The notes beneath the pieces are model-generated. The model searched no databases, was not told the origin of the DNA, and saw only the letters and a list, made by a program, of their open reading frames with translations. 64,000 nucleotides of DNA from Actinomyces bowdenii (GTDB taxonomy: Bacteria > Actinomycetota > Actinomycetes > Actinomycetales > Actinomycetaceae), in NCBI RefSeq assembly GCF_017592395.1, contig NZ_JAGFOU010000002.1:100206-164205 (forward strand), written 5' to 3'. Shown here in pieces: positions 31,625 to 41,767 of this stretch. A program made the position numbers and the translations under genes. Every line of letters begins with the position of its first letter. The first letter of the stretch is position 1.

Positions 31625-32869
31625 ATGAACCACTCGTCGGCCACGCATGAGCCGGAGGAGGTCGCCCTGCTCACCGGGCCCCGCGCCGCCTCTGTGCTCT
31701 CGGCGGCATTGGCGCCCTCCGGTCAGGGACTGGCCAGCTGGGAGGTCCACTCGGTCCACCACCGCCCCGGCGCGGGGGTCTCCGTGGGCTACACCGCCGT
31801 CGTCGTCTCCGGGGGGCGCTCGACCACCGAGTACCTGTGCGCGACCACCGCCCGCCTGTCCAATCCCGGAGCGCCCGGGCTCACCCGCGTGGCGCCCACG
31901 GGGGGCGACGGGCCAGTGGTCCATGTGTGGCGCCACCCGGCCGACCCCGAGCTGCCGGGACTGGCCGTGGCCTGCACCCCGGCGCTGCTCTCGGCCCGCA
32001 TCGGAACCCAGATCAAGGCCACGATGGTGGCCTACCGCCCCACCCGCCGGGCAGTGGTGCGCGCCACCTTCCCGGATAAGACCACCGCCTACGCCAAGGT
32101 CCTGCGCCCCACGCAGGCGGCCGGCTTCGCCCAGCGCCACCGCATGCTCACCGCTGCGGGCGTGCCCGCCCCGGAGGTGCTGCGGGAGGACTCCGACGGC
32201 CTGGTGCTCATCTCGGCCGGCTCCGGCGCCGTCCTGTCCGGCCTGCTGTCCCAGGGGATGGAGGTCGACCGGGCCGAGCGGGTGTTCAACGGCCTGATCT
32301 CCCTGCTGGACTCCCTGCCCCGCAGCGCCCTCCAGCTGCCCGTCCACCCCGCCTGGTCCGACCGGGCGCGCCACTACGCGCATGCCGCCGCCACCGTCCT
32401 GCCCCAGAGCGCGGTGCGCGCCCGAGCCGTGGCCGACGGCGTCGAGCAGCTGATGAAGAGCTCGCACACCGGGCCGCTGGTCCCCGTCCACGGGGACTTC
32501 TACGAGGCCAACATCCTCATGGAGGGGGAGAAGGTCACCTGCCTGCTGGATGTGGACTCCCTGGGGCCGGGCTACCGGGTCGACGACCTGGCCTGCCTGC
32601 TGGGGCATATCAGTGTCCTGGACCACCTGGCGCCCTCCTCCTACCCGCGCCTGCGCCCCATCCTGGAGACCTGGACCCGGATGGCCGAGGCCCTCGTGGA
32701 CCCCGTGGCCCTGCGCGCCCGCTGCGCCGGAGTGGTCCTGTCCCTGGTGGCGGGCGCCCGGCGGGAGGACGGCGGGCCGTGGCGGGCCGACGCCGAGGGC
32801 CGCCTGGCGCGCGCCGAGTCCTGGCTGGCCCAGGGCCGCGAGATCCTGGCCCGCCGCGGCCCCCACTGA
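31625..32869 (+). CDS. Aminoglycoside-phosphotransferase-fold kinase
   Basis: This 414-residue protein has the APH/choline-kinase catalytic signature PVHGDFYEANIL (H289, D291, N296) followed by LLDVDSLGPG, the magnesium-binding Asp. Upstream, residues 130-165 look like the N-lobe (AYAKVLRP with a likely Lys). There is no evidence for antibiotic resistance; the fold also serves small-molecule kinases such as trehalose or maltose kinase relatives. CAGACT ends 6 bases before the ATG with no ribosome site, suggesting leaderless translation. Confidence 0.8.
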   Translation: MNHSSATHEPEEVALLTGPRAASVLSAALAPSGQGLASWEVHSVHHRPGAGVSVGYTAVVVSGGRSTTEYLCATTARLSNPGAPGLTRVAPTGGDGPVVHVWRHPADPELPGLAVACTPALLSARIGTQIKATMVAYRPTRRAVVRATFPDKTTAYAKVLRPTQAAGFAQRHRMLTAAGVPAPEVLREDSDGLVLISAGSGAVLSGLLSQGMEVDRAERVFNGLISLLDSLPRSALQLPVHPAWSDRARHYAHAAATVLPQSAVRARAVADGVEQLMKSSHTGPLVPVHGDFYEANILMEGEKVTCLLDVDSLGPGYRVDDLACLLGHISVLDHLAPSSYPRLRPILETWTRMAEALVDPVALRARCAGVVLSLVAGARREDGGPWRADAEGRLARAESWLAQGREILARRGPH

Positions 32870-33019
32870 TCGCCGTCCCGGCTGCGCATCCTCACGGGCC
32901 CCGGCCAGCGGGCCGGCCCCCCTCCGCCACGCTCTGCCATGCTCTGTCATGGCGCCGTCACACGCTCAGGACCTAGCCTTCTGCCGAGCCCGGTGCCCGG
33001 CCGGGCGGGAAGGCCAGTC

Positions 33020-34582
33020 ATGCTCCATCCCCCTGCCCCAGCCGTCCTTTCCGGCCCCCTCGGGCCCGTCAGCGCCTCCCCGGTGCCGGCACTGCCCGGG
33101 CCCGCCGCGTCCGACGGCCTGATCGGCGCGCCCTCCACGGCCCTGCCCGCCTCGGCTGGAGCGGCCGGCGGCATCGAGTCCGTCCTCAACGCCGTCAGCG
33201 CCTTCATCTGGGGCCCGTGGTTCCTCATCCCCCTGCTCCTGGGCACCGGCATGGTGCTCACGGTGCGCCTGCGGGGCCTGCAGCTGCGCAAGCTCGGGCC
33301 GGCGCTGCGCTTCGCCCTCCTCGACCGCCAGGACGGGGAGAGGGACACCGCCGAGGGCGACATCTCCCACTACCAGGCCCTGACGACGGCACTGGCGGCC
33401 ACGGTCGGCGTGGGCAACATCATCGGCGTGGCCACGGCCATCCACCTGGGCGGCCCGGGGGCCCTGCTCTGGATGTGGGTCACGGCGCTGTTCGGCATGG
33501 CCTCGAAGTACGCCGAGGCCTTCCTGGCGGTGCGCTTCCGCACCACCGATGCTCACGGCAGGCAGTCCGGCGGCCCCCAGTACTACCTGCGCCACGCCAT
33601 CAAGGGCCGCGCGGGGCGCCTCCTATCCGTGCTCTTCGCCGTGGCCGCCATCCTGGCCTCCTTCGGGATCGGCTCGACCACCCAGTCCAATGCGGTGGCC
33701 GCGCAGCTGTCCCACTCCTTCGGCTGGGACCCGGCCCTGGTGGGGATCCTGCTGGCCATCGCCGTCGGCGCGGTGCTCCTGGGCGGCATCAGCGCCATCG
33801 GCACCGTGACGGCCGCCTTCGTGCCCATGATGATCGTCTTCTACGTCACGGGATGCCTCTACATCCTGGCGGTCAACGCCGGCTCCATCCCCCACGCCCT
33901 GGGGATGGTCCTCCAGGGGGCCTTCACCGGCTCGGGGGCGGCGGGCGGATTCCTGGGCTCCACGGTGCTCATGGCCGTCCAGTACGGGGTGGCCCGGGGC
34001 ATCTTCTCCAACGAGTCGGGCATGGGGTCGGCGGCCATCGCCGCGGCGGCGGCCAAGACCAGGCACCCGACCCGTCAGGGCCTGGTGTCCATGACCCAGA
34101 CCTTCATCGACACCATCATCGTGGTCACCTGCACCGGCCTGGTCATCCTGACCACCGGCAGCTGGACGGGCGGCAACCCCGACACCATGACCGCGGAGGC
34201 CTTCAGCAACGGCCTGCCCGGCCAGTGGGGGCACTACATCGTCTCGGTGGCCCTGGTCTTCCTGGCCTCCTCCACGATCCTGGGGTGGGCCTACTACGCC
34301 GAGCGCTGCGTGGTCAGGCTCGTGGGGGTGCACGGGGTGCTGCCCTTCCGCCTCGTGTTCACCATGGCCGTCTTCATCGGCTCGGTGACGAGCCTGGACG
34401 CGGTGTGGGCCTTCGCCGACATCGCCAACGGGCTCATGGCCGTGCCCAATCTCATCGGCCTGCTCGTCCTGTCGGGCCTCATCGTCCGCGAGACCGGCGA
34501 CTACCTGGCCCAGGACCCCCACCTGCGCCGGCCGGGGGGCGAGTTCACCTCCGTGCCGACGCCGGCGGCCCAGGAGCCCTGA
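33020..34582 (+). CDS. Alanine/glycine:cation symporter (AGCS family)
   Basis: This 520-residue membrane protein matches sodium:alanine symporters: GDISHYQALTTALAATVGVGNIIGVATAI, WMWVTALFGMASKYAE, GGPQYYL, GIFSNESGMGSA and ILGWAYYAERC. It imports small neutral amino acids with Na+ or H+. The ATG at 33020 has GGGAAGG 6 bases upstream. The first 45 residues are Pro/Ala-rich and not part of the family core, so a later start cannot be excluded. Confidence 0.93.
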   Translation: MLHPPAPAVLSGPLGPVSASPVPALPGPAASDGLIGAPSTALPASAGAAGGIESVLNAVSAFIWGPWFLIPLLLGTGMVLTVRLRGLQLRKLGPALRFALLDRQDGERDTAEGDISHYQALTTALAATVGVGNIIGVATAIHLGGPGALLWMWVTALFGMASKYAEAFLAVRFRTTDAHGRQSGGPQYYLRHAIKGRAGRLLSVLFAVAAILASFGIGSTTQSNAVAAQLSHSFGWDPALVGILLAIAVGAVLLGGISAIGTVTAAFVPMMIVFYVTGCLYILAVNAGSIPHALGMVLQGAFTGSGAAGGFLGSTVLMAVQYGVARGIFSNESGMGSAAIAAAAAKTRHPTRQGLVSMTQTFIDTIIVVTCTGLVILTTGSWTGGNPDTMTAEAFSNGLPGQWGHYIVSVALVFLASSTILGWAYYAERCVVRLVGVHGVLPFRLVFTMAVFIGSVTSLDAVWAFADIANGLMAVPNLIGLLVLSGLIVRETGDYLAQDPHLRRPGGEFTSVPTPAAQEP

Positions 34583-34770
34583 GCCCCGATACCGGTGGCG
34601 GGTCCCCGCTCCCGGTGACCATCGGCGGATTCCCCCGTCTCGGGGCGGGGATACGGGCTATGGTGGTGTGGTCCTCGCGACACGGCTCCTGTGCCAGACC
34701 GCCCAGCCGCCTGAGGCGCGCCCAGCGCACGGCGGGAGCGCCGTCGCCGCTTGCCGAGAGAAGGTGCGCC

Positions 34771-36099
34771 GTGACCGCTCAACGCCCTGTGCCCGCCGCT
34801 GATCCCGGGATGCCCGCCGAAGCGCCTCACCACGAGGCGCCGGGCGCCTACCGGGTCCTGACCATGTCCACCATCGCCTTCACCCTCATGTTCGCGGTGT
34901 GGCTGATGTTCGGCATCCTGGGCAAGCCGATCCAGAAGGAGTTCGGCCTCGACGCCGTCCAGCTGTCCTGGATCAGCGCCGTGGCCGTGCTCAACGGCTC
35001 CATGTGGCGCCTGCCCGCGGGCATCCTGGCCGACCGCTACGGGGGCAGGATCGTCATGACGGCCATGATGGCGCTGGGGGCCGTGGCCTGCGTGCTGGTC
35101 TCCCTGGCCACCAGCTACGCCATGCTGCTGGTGCTGGCCTTCTGCGTGGGGGTGGTGGGCAACTCCTTCTCCAGCGGCATCGCCTGGAACTCCGCCTGGT
35201 TCTCCGAGCGGCACAAGGGCCTGGCCCTGGGGGTCTTCGGGGCGGGCAATGTGGGCGCCTCGGTCACCAAGCTCATCGGCCCGGGCATCATCGCCGCCAC
35301 CGCGGGGTCCACCTACCTGCTGGGCATCCGGGGCGGGTGGCGCCTCATCCCCATGGTCTACGCGGTGCTCCTGGTCGTGTGCGCGGTGGCCCTGTGGCTC
35401 ATCACCCCCAGCCCGGACCGCAAGCCCGGCCGCTCCACCCCGGTGCGCGTCATGCTCCGGCCCATGTCGGATATCCGCGTGTGGCGCTTCAGCCTCTACT
35501 ACGTCATCGTCTTCGGCGCCTACGTGGCCTACTCGGCGATCCTGCCCGGCTACTACCTGGACGCCTACGGGGTGTCGCTGGGCACCGCCGGCCTGCTGAC
35601 GGCCTCCTTCATCTTCCCCGCCTCCCTGCTGCGGCCCCTGGGCGGGTGGGTCTCCGACCGGTGGGGCGCGCGGGCCGCCATGTACGGCACCTTCCTCATC
35701 ATCGGGGCGGTGCTCACCGTCCTGTGCCTGCCCTCGGGCGTCGATGAGAACGGCAGGGCCTACGGGCTGCCCCTGTGGCTGGTGGTGCTCCTCATCTTCC
35801 TGGTGGGCTGCTCCATGGGCATCGGCAAGGCCGCGGTCTACAAGCACATCCCCACCTACTTCCCCGGCAATGTCGGCTCCGTGGGCGGCCTGGTGGGCAT
35901 GCTCGGCGGCCTGGGCGGGTTCTTCCTGCCCCCGGCCTTCGCCTACATCGAGGACCTGACCGGCCTGACCTCCACGCCCTTCATCGTGCTGACCCTCATC
36001 ACCGGGCTCACCCTCATCTGGATGCACCTGGTCATCACCCGCATGAGGCGCGAGCAGCCGCAGGCCGACCTCATCGAGGTCCCCGCAGCCGGCCGCTGA
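34771..36099 (+). CDS. NarK-type nitrate/nitrite MFS transporter
   Basis: This 442-residue protein has 12 predicted helices. FAVWLMFGILGKPI, WISAVAVLNGSMWRLPAGILADRYGGR and the Gly-rich GNVGSVGGLVGMLGGLGGFFLP motif are typical of nitrate/nitrite porters. It starts with GTG, with GAGAGAAGG 6 bases upstream. No nitrate or nitrite reductase genes are in the window, so the physiological substrate is unconfirmed; other anions are handled by close relatives. Confidence 0.85.
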   Translation: MTAQRPVPAADPGMPAEAPHHEAPGAYRVLTMSTIAFTLMFAVWLMFGILGKPIQKEFGLDAVQLSWISAVAVLNGSMWRLPAGILADRYGGRIVMTAMMALGAVACVLVSLATSYAMLLVLAFCVGVVGNSFSSGIAWNSAWFSERHKGLALGVFGAGNVGASVTKLIGPGIIAATAGSTYLLGIRGGWRLIPMVYAVLLVVCAVALWLITPSPDRKPGRSTPVRVMLRPMSDIRVWRFSLYYVIVFGAYVAYSAILPGYYLDAYGVSLGTAGLLTASFIFPASLLRPLGGWVSDRWGARAAMYGTFLIIGAVLTVLCLPSGVDENGRAYGLPLWLVVLLIFLVGCSMGIGKAAVYKHIPTYFPGNVGSVGGLVGMLGGLGGFFLPPAFAYIEDLTGLTSTPFIVLTLITGLTLIWMHLVITRMRREQPQADLIEVPAAGR

Positions 36100-36183
36100 G
36101 GCCTCCGGGCCTGCCACGGGGCACGGTGCCCCGGGTGCGCTGGGGCCCGTGGCGTCGCGCGCCCGCGGGCAGGCGCCTGGGAA

Positions 36184-36220
36184 CGCGCCCCTGCCGCCCG
36201 CGCAGGGCGGCAGGGGCGCG
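36184..36220. terminator. Bidirectional terminator between the NarK-like gene and aspC
   Basis: Perfect 16-base GC arms (36184-36199 and 36205-36220) with a 5-base loop lie between convergent genes. Confidence 0.8.
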
Positions 36221-36241
36221 CATGCGGGGCGGGCTGCCCGG

Positions 36242-37465
36242 CTACTCGACCTCGGCCAGCAGGGACTGGATGCGGCCGACGCCCTCGGCCAGGTCCTCGT
36301 CGCCCAGGGCGTAGGACAGGCGCAGGAAGCCGGAGGGGCCGAAGGCCTCACCGGGGACGACCGCCACCTCGGCGTGCTCCAGGATCAGCCCCGCCAGGGT
36401 GGCCGAGGAGTCGATCCCGGTGCCGCGCAGGCGGCGCCCCAGGAGGGCCTCCATGCTGGGGTAGGCGTAGAAGGCGCCCTGGGGGACCGGGACGGTCAGG
36501 CCCTCGATGGCGGTGAGCATCTCGACCATGGTGCGGCGGCGGCGGTCGAAGGCCGAGCGCATCTCCTCCACGGCGGACAGGTCCCCGGCCACGGCCGCCA
36601 GCGCGGCGCGCTGGGAGACGTTGGCGACGTTGCTGGTCAGGTGGGACTGGAAGTTGGTGGCCGCCTTGATGACGTCGCCGGGGCCGATCATCCAGCCCAC
36701 GCGCCAGCCGGTCATGGCGTAGGTCTTGGCCACGCCGTTGAGCACGATGGCCTGGTCGGCCAGCTCGGGGACGAGGGCGACGATATGGGCGGGGGCGGCG
36801 CCGTCGTACAGGAGGTGCTCGTAGATCTCGTCGGTGATGACCCAGATGCCGTGCTCCAGCGCCCACTGCCCGATGGCACTCAGCTCGGCGGGGGTGTGGA
36901 CGCTGCCGGTGGGGTTGGAGGGGGAGCACACGAGCAGGGCCTTGGTGCGCTCGGTGCGGGCGGCCTCGAGCTGGTCGACCGTGACCTTGTAGTCCTGCTC
37001 GGCCCCGGCGAAGACCTCCACGGTGGTGCCCCCCGCCAGGGCGATGGCCTCGGGGTAGGTGGTCCAGTAGGGGGTGGGCAGCAGCACCTCGTCGCCGGGA
37101 TCGACGATGGCGGCGAAGGCCTGGAAGACGGCCTGCTTGCCGCCGTTGGTCACCAGGATGCCCTCGGGGGAGACCTCGTAGCCCGAGTCCCTCAGGGTCT
37201 TGGCGGCGATGGCCTCGCGCAGGGCCGGAAGGCCCTTGGCGGGGGAGTACTTGTGGTTGGCGGGGTCCTTGGCGGCCTCGACGGCGGCTGCGACGATGTA
37301 GTCGGGGGTGGCGAAGTCGGGCTCCCCGGCACCGAAGCCGATGACCGGGCGGCCGGCGGCCTTGAGGGCCTTGGCCTTGGCGTCCACGGCGAGGGTGGCG
37401 GAGGGGGCGATGGCGGACAGGCGGGCGGAGACGCGGCTCTTGGGCGCGGTGCTGGCTGTGCTCAC
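36242..37465 (-). CDS. Pyridoxal-phosphate aspartate aminotransferase (class I)
   Basis: This 407-residue enzyme shows [47 protein letters not shown], the PLP lysine in [16 protein letters not shown], and LRLSYAL with the carboxylate-binding Arg. It transfers an amino group between aspartate and 2-oxoglutarate. GTG at 37465 overlaps the stop of the upstream gene as GTGA and gives the usual N-terminus; ATG at 37474 is the alternative. It is cotranscribed with the DUF4862-like gene. Confidence 0.93.
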   Translation of the reverse strand: MSTASTAPKSRVSARLSAIAPSATLAVDAKAKALKAAGRPVIGFGAGEPDFATPDYIVAAAVEAAKDPANHKYSPAKGLPALREAIAAKTLRDSGYEVSPEGILVTNGGKQAVFQAFAAIVDPGDEVLLPTPYWTTYPEAIALAGGTTVEVFAGAEQDYKVTVDQLEAARTERTKALLVCSPSNPTGSVHTPAELSAIGQWALEHGIWVITDEIYEHLLYDGAAPAHIVALVPELADQAIVLNGVAKTYAMTGWRVGWMIGPGDVIKAATNFQSHLTSNVANVSQRAALAAVAGDLSAVEEMRSAFDRRRRTMVEMLTAIEGLTVPVPQGAFYAYPSMEALLGRRLRGTGIDSSATLAGLILEHAEVAVVPGEAFGPSGFLRLSYALGDEDLAEGVGRIQSLLAEVE

Positions 37466-38466
37466 GGCTCCCATGGTCCCACACCGGTGGCCTGGAGGAT
37501 GCGGGTGAGCATGGCCGCCCGCGTGGGCAGGTCCGCATCGGCGGGCACCTGGCACTTGGCGCCCAGGTAGCGGGCGGCGGGCGCCGCGGCCTGGGGCCCG
37601 ACGGCGGCCAGGGCGCACTCGCGCACGTGCGCGGCGCTCATCACCGACCCGGGCTCGTCGGCCTCCAGGGGCAGGTGGCCGTCCATCCAGGCCTTGGCGT
37701 AGGGCGTGTCCACCGGGCCGGCCCCCGAGAAGGTCACCCCCTCCAGGACCCCGGCGGCCCGGGCGGCGCGCACATGCTCCAGGGGGGCGGAGGCGTCGTG
37801 GGCCTCCAGGGCGCTGCGCCCCCAGTTCAGGCTCATGCGCACCCCGGGATGGTCCAGCTCGCGCAGCACCTCGAGCTCCTCGGCCAGGGTCAGCATCCGC
37901 TTCTCCCCGCGGTCGTCGCCGACGTAGGCGTCGCAGTGCTCCACCAGCAGCAGCGCCCCGCCCCAGTCCCAGTCGGCCACCTCGGCCAGGGACTCCCCGA
38001 AGGCCTCCGCCACGTGAGCCACCCCCGGCGCCCCCGAGGGCGCCGAGTGCAGCTCGACCCCGGCGACGACGTCGCGCCCGGCCGCCTCCCGCAGGGCCTC
38101 GACGCCGTCGCGCACGGCACGGGTGAAGGCCAGGGCCTCGGCCCGCCCGCCCCGGTCGGTGGAGGCCAGGCCGAACGTGGCGGTGGCCCACACGCGCATC
38201 ATGGTCCCGGGGATGGCGGTGACGATATTGCGGTCCCAGGCGGGGGCGAGCCGGGCCGCCAGCCAGTCGATGCCGGCGGGGCCGGCCAGGTCGTCGCGGA
38301 AGGGCAGCTCCAGGCCCCGCACCGCGGGCAGGGCGGCCAGCAGCCGGTAGTACTCCTCGACCTCCTCCTGCCTGCTGGGCAGGGAGGCGTAGGCGCCCAG
38401 GACGGCGATCGGGCCCGGTGAGGGGGCGGTGCCTGCGGTGTCAGTGGGACTGCCGGTGGGGGTCAT
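37462..38466 (-). CDS. DUF4862-like TIM-barrel protein
   Basis: This 334-residue protein looks like an uncharacterised xylose-isomerase-type TIM barrel: [12 protein letters not shown] at the start, LELPF, a [11 protein letters not shown] segment, LLLVEHCDA and [11 protein letters not shown] place it in DUF4862 from memory, with moderate confidence. AAGGAGGAG lies just before the ATG. It is upstream of and overlaps the aminotransferase gene by 4 bases. No function is known to me; a sugar or sugar-phosphate epimerase/isomerase activity is possible. Confidence 0.65.
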   Translation of the reverse strand: MTPTGSPTDTAGTAPSPGPIAVLGAYASLPSRQEEVEEYYRLLAALPAVRGLELPFRDDLAGPAGIDWLAARLAPAWDRNIVTAIPGTMMRVWATATFGLASTDRGGRAEALAFTRAVRDGVEALREAAGRDVVAGVELHSAPSGAPGVAHVAEAFGESLAEVADWDWGGALLLVEHCDAYVGDDRGEKRMLTLAEELEVLRELDHPGVRMSLNWGRSALEAHDASAPLEHVRAARAAGVLEGVTFSGAGPVDTPYAKAWMDGHLPLEADEPGSVMSAAHVRECALAAVGPQAAAPAARYLGAKCQVPADADLPTRAAMLTRILQATGVGPWEP

Positions 38467-38687
38467 GCTCTCCTCCTTGAGCGCGATGGGTGCGAGACGG
38501 GTGCGATGGGACCGGAGGTGCTGCCGGGACCGGCGGGCCGCCAGGGGCGCCGCTGGTGATGGGCGACGTCGTCGCAGCCCCACCGAAGCATCAGACATCA
38601 GATGATACGCCACCGGTGACGTGTCGCAGCCCACGGCGGCGGGTTGCCCCGGATGCCCGTCCGTATGGCAGACTAGGGCACCGCTGA

Positions 38688-38760
38688 AGGGCAGTGGCGC
38701 AATTGGTAGCGCACCGGTCTCCAAAACCGGCGGTTGTGGGTTCGAGTCCCGCCTGCCCTG
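38688..38760 (+). tRNA. tRNA-Trp (anticodon CCA)
   Basis: This 73-base cloverleaf has acceptor arms AGGGCAG/CTGCCCT, an anticodon stem CCGGT/ACCGG with loop CTCCAAA (anticodon CCA at 38721-38723), a GGTTCGAGTCC T-arm and discriminator G. The 3' CCA is not encoded. It lies directly upstream of secE, as usual in actinobacteria. Confidence 0.96.
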
Positions 38761-38857
38761 CTGAGAACGGCGGATCTGTCGGGGGATCCCGTCGACTCCG
38801 TCCTCTCGCCCGCATGCGGGCACTGATCGAGATGTATGACCCTGAGGACCGACATTC

Positions 38858-39088
38858 ATGAGCGAGAGCGCCGCGAGCACACCCACGAAGAAGAGTCGCG
38901 GCTTCTTCGGGCGCATTGCGCTGTTCATCCGCCAGGTCATCGACGAGCTGCGCAAGGTCGTCTGGCCCACCCGCTCCGAGCTGGGGACCTACTTCGTCGT
39001 CGTGGTCGTCTTCATCCTCGCCATCATGCTGTTCACCGGCGTGCTGGACTTCGTCTTCAACCGCGCTGTCACGTGGATCTTCGCCTGA
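38858..39088 (+). CDS. secE: Preprotein translocase subunit SecE
   Basis: This 76-residue protein has a polar N-terminus, the conserved amphipathic FIRQVIDELRKVVWPTRSE and a single C-terminal membrane helix. It clamps SecY in the Sec translocon. It is the short bacterial form and starts the secE-nusG-rplKA cluster. Confidence 0.97.
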   Translation: MSESAASTPTKKSRGFFGRIALFIRQVIDELRKVVWPTRSELGTYFVVVVVFILAIMLFTGVLDFVFNRAVTWIFA

Positions 39089-39186
39089 GCGCGGACCGGG
39101 CTGCCCACCAGCAGCCTCCCGGGCACACCTGACATACTCAAGGGTCTTGCCCCGCCCGCATCGAGCCACCGGAAAGCAGGTACACC

Positions 39187-40005
39187 ATGTCAGAGGACAC
39201 CTCCGCCCAGCCCTTCGCCGAGGATGCTCAGGGCGTCGAGCCGGTGGCGAGCGCCGACTCCGCCGAGGGTGCGCAGCAGGCCGCCGCCCCGCAGGCCGGT
39301 GAGCCGTCTGAGGCCGCCGGGGCCCCCGAGGCCGCCGAGCAGGAGGCGCCCGCGGTCGATCCCCTGGAGGAGTTCCGCAAGCAGATGTCCGCCCTGCCCG
39401 GGGAGTGGTACGTGCTGCACACCTACTCCGGCTACGAGCGCCGGGTGGCCACCGACATCATGACCCGCGCCGAGAACTTCGAGGTCGAGGACTACGTCTT
39501 CGATGCCACGGTCCCCATGGAGACCGTCATCGAGATCAAGAACGGGTCCAAGAAGAAGGAGGTCTCCCGTGTGCGCATCCCCGGCTACGTCTTCGTGCGC
39601 ATGGACCTGGATGACCCGGAGACCTCCGACCGCGTGTGGCGCACCATCAAGGACACCCCCGCCGTCACCGGCTTCGTCGGCGACCGCTACAACCCGGTTC
39701 CCCTGACCTTCGAGGAGGCCGTCTCCCAGCTCGGCCCCACCCCCGAGGAGGTCGCCGCCAAGCAGGCCGAGGCCCAGGCCGCCCCCGAGTCCGGCTCGGG
39801 CACCCAGATCGCCGCCGACGGCAAGGTCTTCGAGGTGGCTTTCGAGGTGGGCGAGTCCGTCATCGTCACCGACGGCCCCTTCGAGACGCTTCCCGCCACG
39901 ATCGCCGAGATCCACCCCGAGACCCAGAAGCTCCAGGTGCTCATCTCCCTGTTCGGCCGCGACACCCCCGCCGAGCTCTCCTTCACCCAGGTCGCCAAGA
40001 TCTGA
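39187..40005 (+). CDS. nusG: Transcription elongation/antitermination factor NusG
   Basis: This 272-residue protein has an acidic Ala/Glu-rich extension of about 65 residues, as in other actinobacteria. The NGN domain follows ([18 protein letters not shown] to GFVG), then a linker and the C-terminal KOW domain ([21 protein letters not shown]). It binds RNA polymerase and links it to Rho or ribosomes. It follows secE by about 100 bases. Confidence 0.97.
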   Translation: MSEDTSAQPFAEDAQGVEPVASADSAEGAQQAAAPQAGEPSEAAGAPEAAEQEAPAVDPLEEFRKQMSALPGEWYVLHTYSGYERRVATDIMTRAENFEVEDYVFDATVPMETVIEIKNGSKKKEVSRVRIPGYVFVRMDLDDPETSDRVWRTIKDTPAVTGFVGDRYNPVPLTFEEAVSQLGPTPEEVAAKQAEAQAAPESGSGTQIAADGKVFEVAFEVGESVIVTDGPFETLPATIAEIHPETQKLQVLISLFGRDTPAELSFTQVAKI

Positions 40006-40127
40006 GGCGCCCCGAGCCCCGGCGGCGCCCCCTCGTGGGCGCGGCCGCGGCAGGGCGGGAGCCGAGGATCACAGCGCGGCTCCTGTGAAACCGCGCACCG
40101 AGCGCCCTGAGGAGTCCCGGGCGGGGC

Positions 40128-40133
40128 TACGAT
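40128..40133 (+). promoter_or_regulatory. Possible -10 box for rplKA
   Basis: TACGAT lies 79 bases before rplK; no good -35 was found. Confidence 0.4.
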
Positions 40134-40163
40134 GGGCGCTTGTGCGTGCCCACGCATGCATAC

Positions 40164-40184
40164 GCTGCACGGCAGGCGTGCAGC
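40164..40184 (+). promoter_or_regulatory. Hairpin in the rplK leader
   Basis: An exact 8-bp stem (GCTGCACG/CGTGCAGC) with a 5-base loop lies 28 bases before the rplK start. In E. coli, L1 represses translation at the L11 leader; whether this hairpin is that target is inference. Confidence 0.4.
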
Positions 40185-40212
40185 ATCTTCCGGACACGAT
40201 AAGGACCCCACT

Positions 40213-40644
40213 ATGGCCCCCAAGAAGAAGGTCGCCGGGCTGATCAAGCTCCAGATCCAGGCCGGCCAGGCCAACCCCGCCCCGCCGATCGGCCCCGCCC
40301 TGGGTGCCCAGGGCGTGAACATCATGGAGTTCTGCAAGGCGTACAACGCTGCCACCGAGTCGCAGCGCGGCAACGTCATCCCCGTGGAGATCACCGTCTA
40401 CGAGGACCGCTCCTTCACCTTCATCACCAAGACCCCGCCGGCCGCCGAGCTCATCAAGAAGGCCGCGGGCATCTCCAAGGGCTCCGCCACCCCGCACAGC
40501 GCCAAGGTGGCCTCCCTGAGCGCCGACCAGATCCGCGAGATCGCCGAGTCCAAGATGCCCGACCTCAACGCCAACGACGTCGAGGCCGCCGCCAGGATCA
40601 TCGCCGGCACCGCCCGCTCCATGGGCATCACCGTCGAGGCCTGA
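40213..40644 (+). CDS. rplK: Large ribosomal subunit protein uL11
   Basis: This 143-residue L11 reads [39 protein letters not shown], then the C-terminal rRNA-binding domain with [14 protein letters not shown]. The ATG has an AAGGA 8 bases upstream. It is cotranscribed with rplA. Confidence 0.98.
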   Translation: MAPKKKVAGLIKLQIQAGQANPAPPIGPALGAQGVNIMEFCKAYNAATESQRGNVIPVEITVYEDRSFTFITKTPPAAELIKKAAGISKGSATPHSAKVASLSADQIREIAESKMPDLNANDVEAAARIIAGTARSMGITVEA

Positions 40645-40782
40645 GGCGCCCCGATCACCTGTCGAGGCGCCCGAGGGCGGCTCGGCGCGCGGGCCCCGGG
40701 CCCGCCGCACCCACCGATGTCATGAACCACCCGTGGTAGGGCCCAGCGCGGCCCGCCAACCACGACTGCTAAGGAGAAGCAG

Positions 40783-41472
40783 ATGACCAAGCGCAGCAAG
40801 GCCTACCGCGCCGCCGCTGAGAAGATCCAGTCCGGAATCCTCTACACGCCGGCCGAGGCCGTCCACCTGGCCAAGGGGACCACCGTCACGAAGTTCGACT
40901 CCACCGTGGACGTCGTCTTCCGCCTGGGTGTGGACCCCCGCAAGGCCGACCAGATGGTCCGAGGCACCGTGTCCCTGCCGCACGGCACCGGTAAGACCGC
41001 CCGCGTCGTCGTCTTCGCCCAGGGCGAGCGCGCCCAGCAGGCGCTGGACGCCGGGGCCGACGAGGTCGGCGGCGACGAGCTCATCGAGAAGGTCGCCGCC
41101 GGCTACACGGACTTCGACGCCGCCGTGGCCACCCCCGACCTCATGGGCAAGGTCGGCCGCCTGGGCCGCGTCCTGGGCCCCCGCGGCCTCATGCCCAACC
41201 CCAAGACCGGCACCGTGACCATGGACGTGGCCAAGGCCGTCACCGACATCAAGGGCGGGCGCATCGAGTTCCGCGTGGACCGCGCCGCCAACCTCCACTT
41301 CATCATCGGCAAGGCCGGCTTCACCGAGGAGCAGCTGCTGGACAACTTCCAGGCCGCCCTCGATGAGGTCCTGCGCCTCAAGCCCTCGACCTCCAAGGGC
41401 CGCTACATCCTCAAGGCCACCATGAGCACCACCATGGGCCCGGGCATCCCGATGGATGTCGCCAAGGCCTGA
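40783..41472 (+). CDS. rplA: Large ribosomal subunit protein uL1
   Basis: This 229-residue L1 contains the signature [20 protein letters not shown] and the C-terminal [27 protein letters not shown] precedes the ATG. Elsewhere rplJ often follows closely; here about 21 kb separates them. Confidence 0.98.
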   Translation: MTKRSKAYRAAAEKIQSGILYTPAEAVHLAKGTTVTKFDSTVDVVFRLGVDPRKADQMVRGTVSLPHGTGKTARVVVFAQGERAQQALDAGADEVGGDELIEKVAAGYTDFDAAVATPDLMGKVGRLGRVLGPRGLMPNPKTGTVTMDVAKAVTDIKGGRIEFRVDRAANLHFIIGKAGFTEEQLLDNFQAALDEVLRLKPSTSKGRYILKATMSTTMGPGIPMDVAKA

Positions 41473-41550
41473 GGTGGCCTGAGGCCCTCCGGGCACCGCA
41501 GTTGGAGTTCCGGGCCCGCGATCGGGCTGGTGGAACCAGCTGCTGAATCG

Positions 41551-41674
41551 ACGCCGTCGGCCGTCTCCCCGCGTGGGAGGCGGCCGACGGCGTCCCCGTG
41601 CTCCCCGGGGCCTGCCCGTGGAATGGGGTGGGGCCCGGGCCCTGCACGTTCTTTCCCCGTGGGAGCCTGCCCAT
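41551..41674 (+). repeat. Intergenic repeat module, copy A
   Basis: Copy A matches copy B (43115-43242). A 32-base block (41553-41584) is identical and forms a terminator-like stem (41551-41570 with 41575-41594, wobble-paired). A second conserved block (about 41629-41674) includes CCCCGTGGG and GCCTGCCCAT. It lies between rplA and the first lipoprotein gene, so it combines a terminator with a shared upstream block that may be a promoter or operator. Confidence 0.75.
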
Positions 41675-41767
41675 TCCTCTGTTTCCGGGATTCTCCTACG
41701 GTGCTGCCATTCCTCGAGCCGAGACGGCTGGCGAGGAGTGGCAATTGAGCACGATGGAGGTTTCATC

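Noticed and set aside
31625..32869. An aminoglycoside-resistance gene
   Set aside because: Only the generic kinase-fold signature is present; nothing indicates antibiotic substrates.
33217..34770. An upstream extension of the NarK-like frame over the AGCS symporter gene
   Set aside because: The AGCS frame has strong family motifs; the GTG at 34771 has a good ribosome site.
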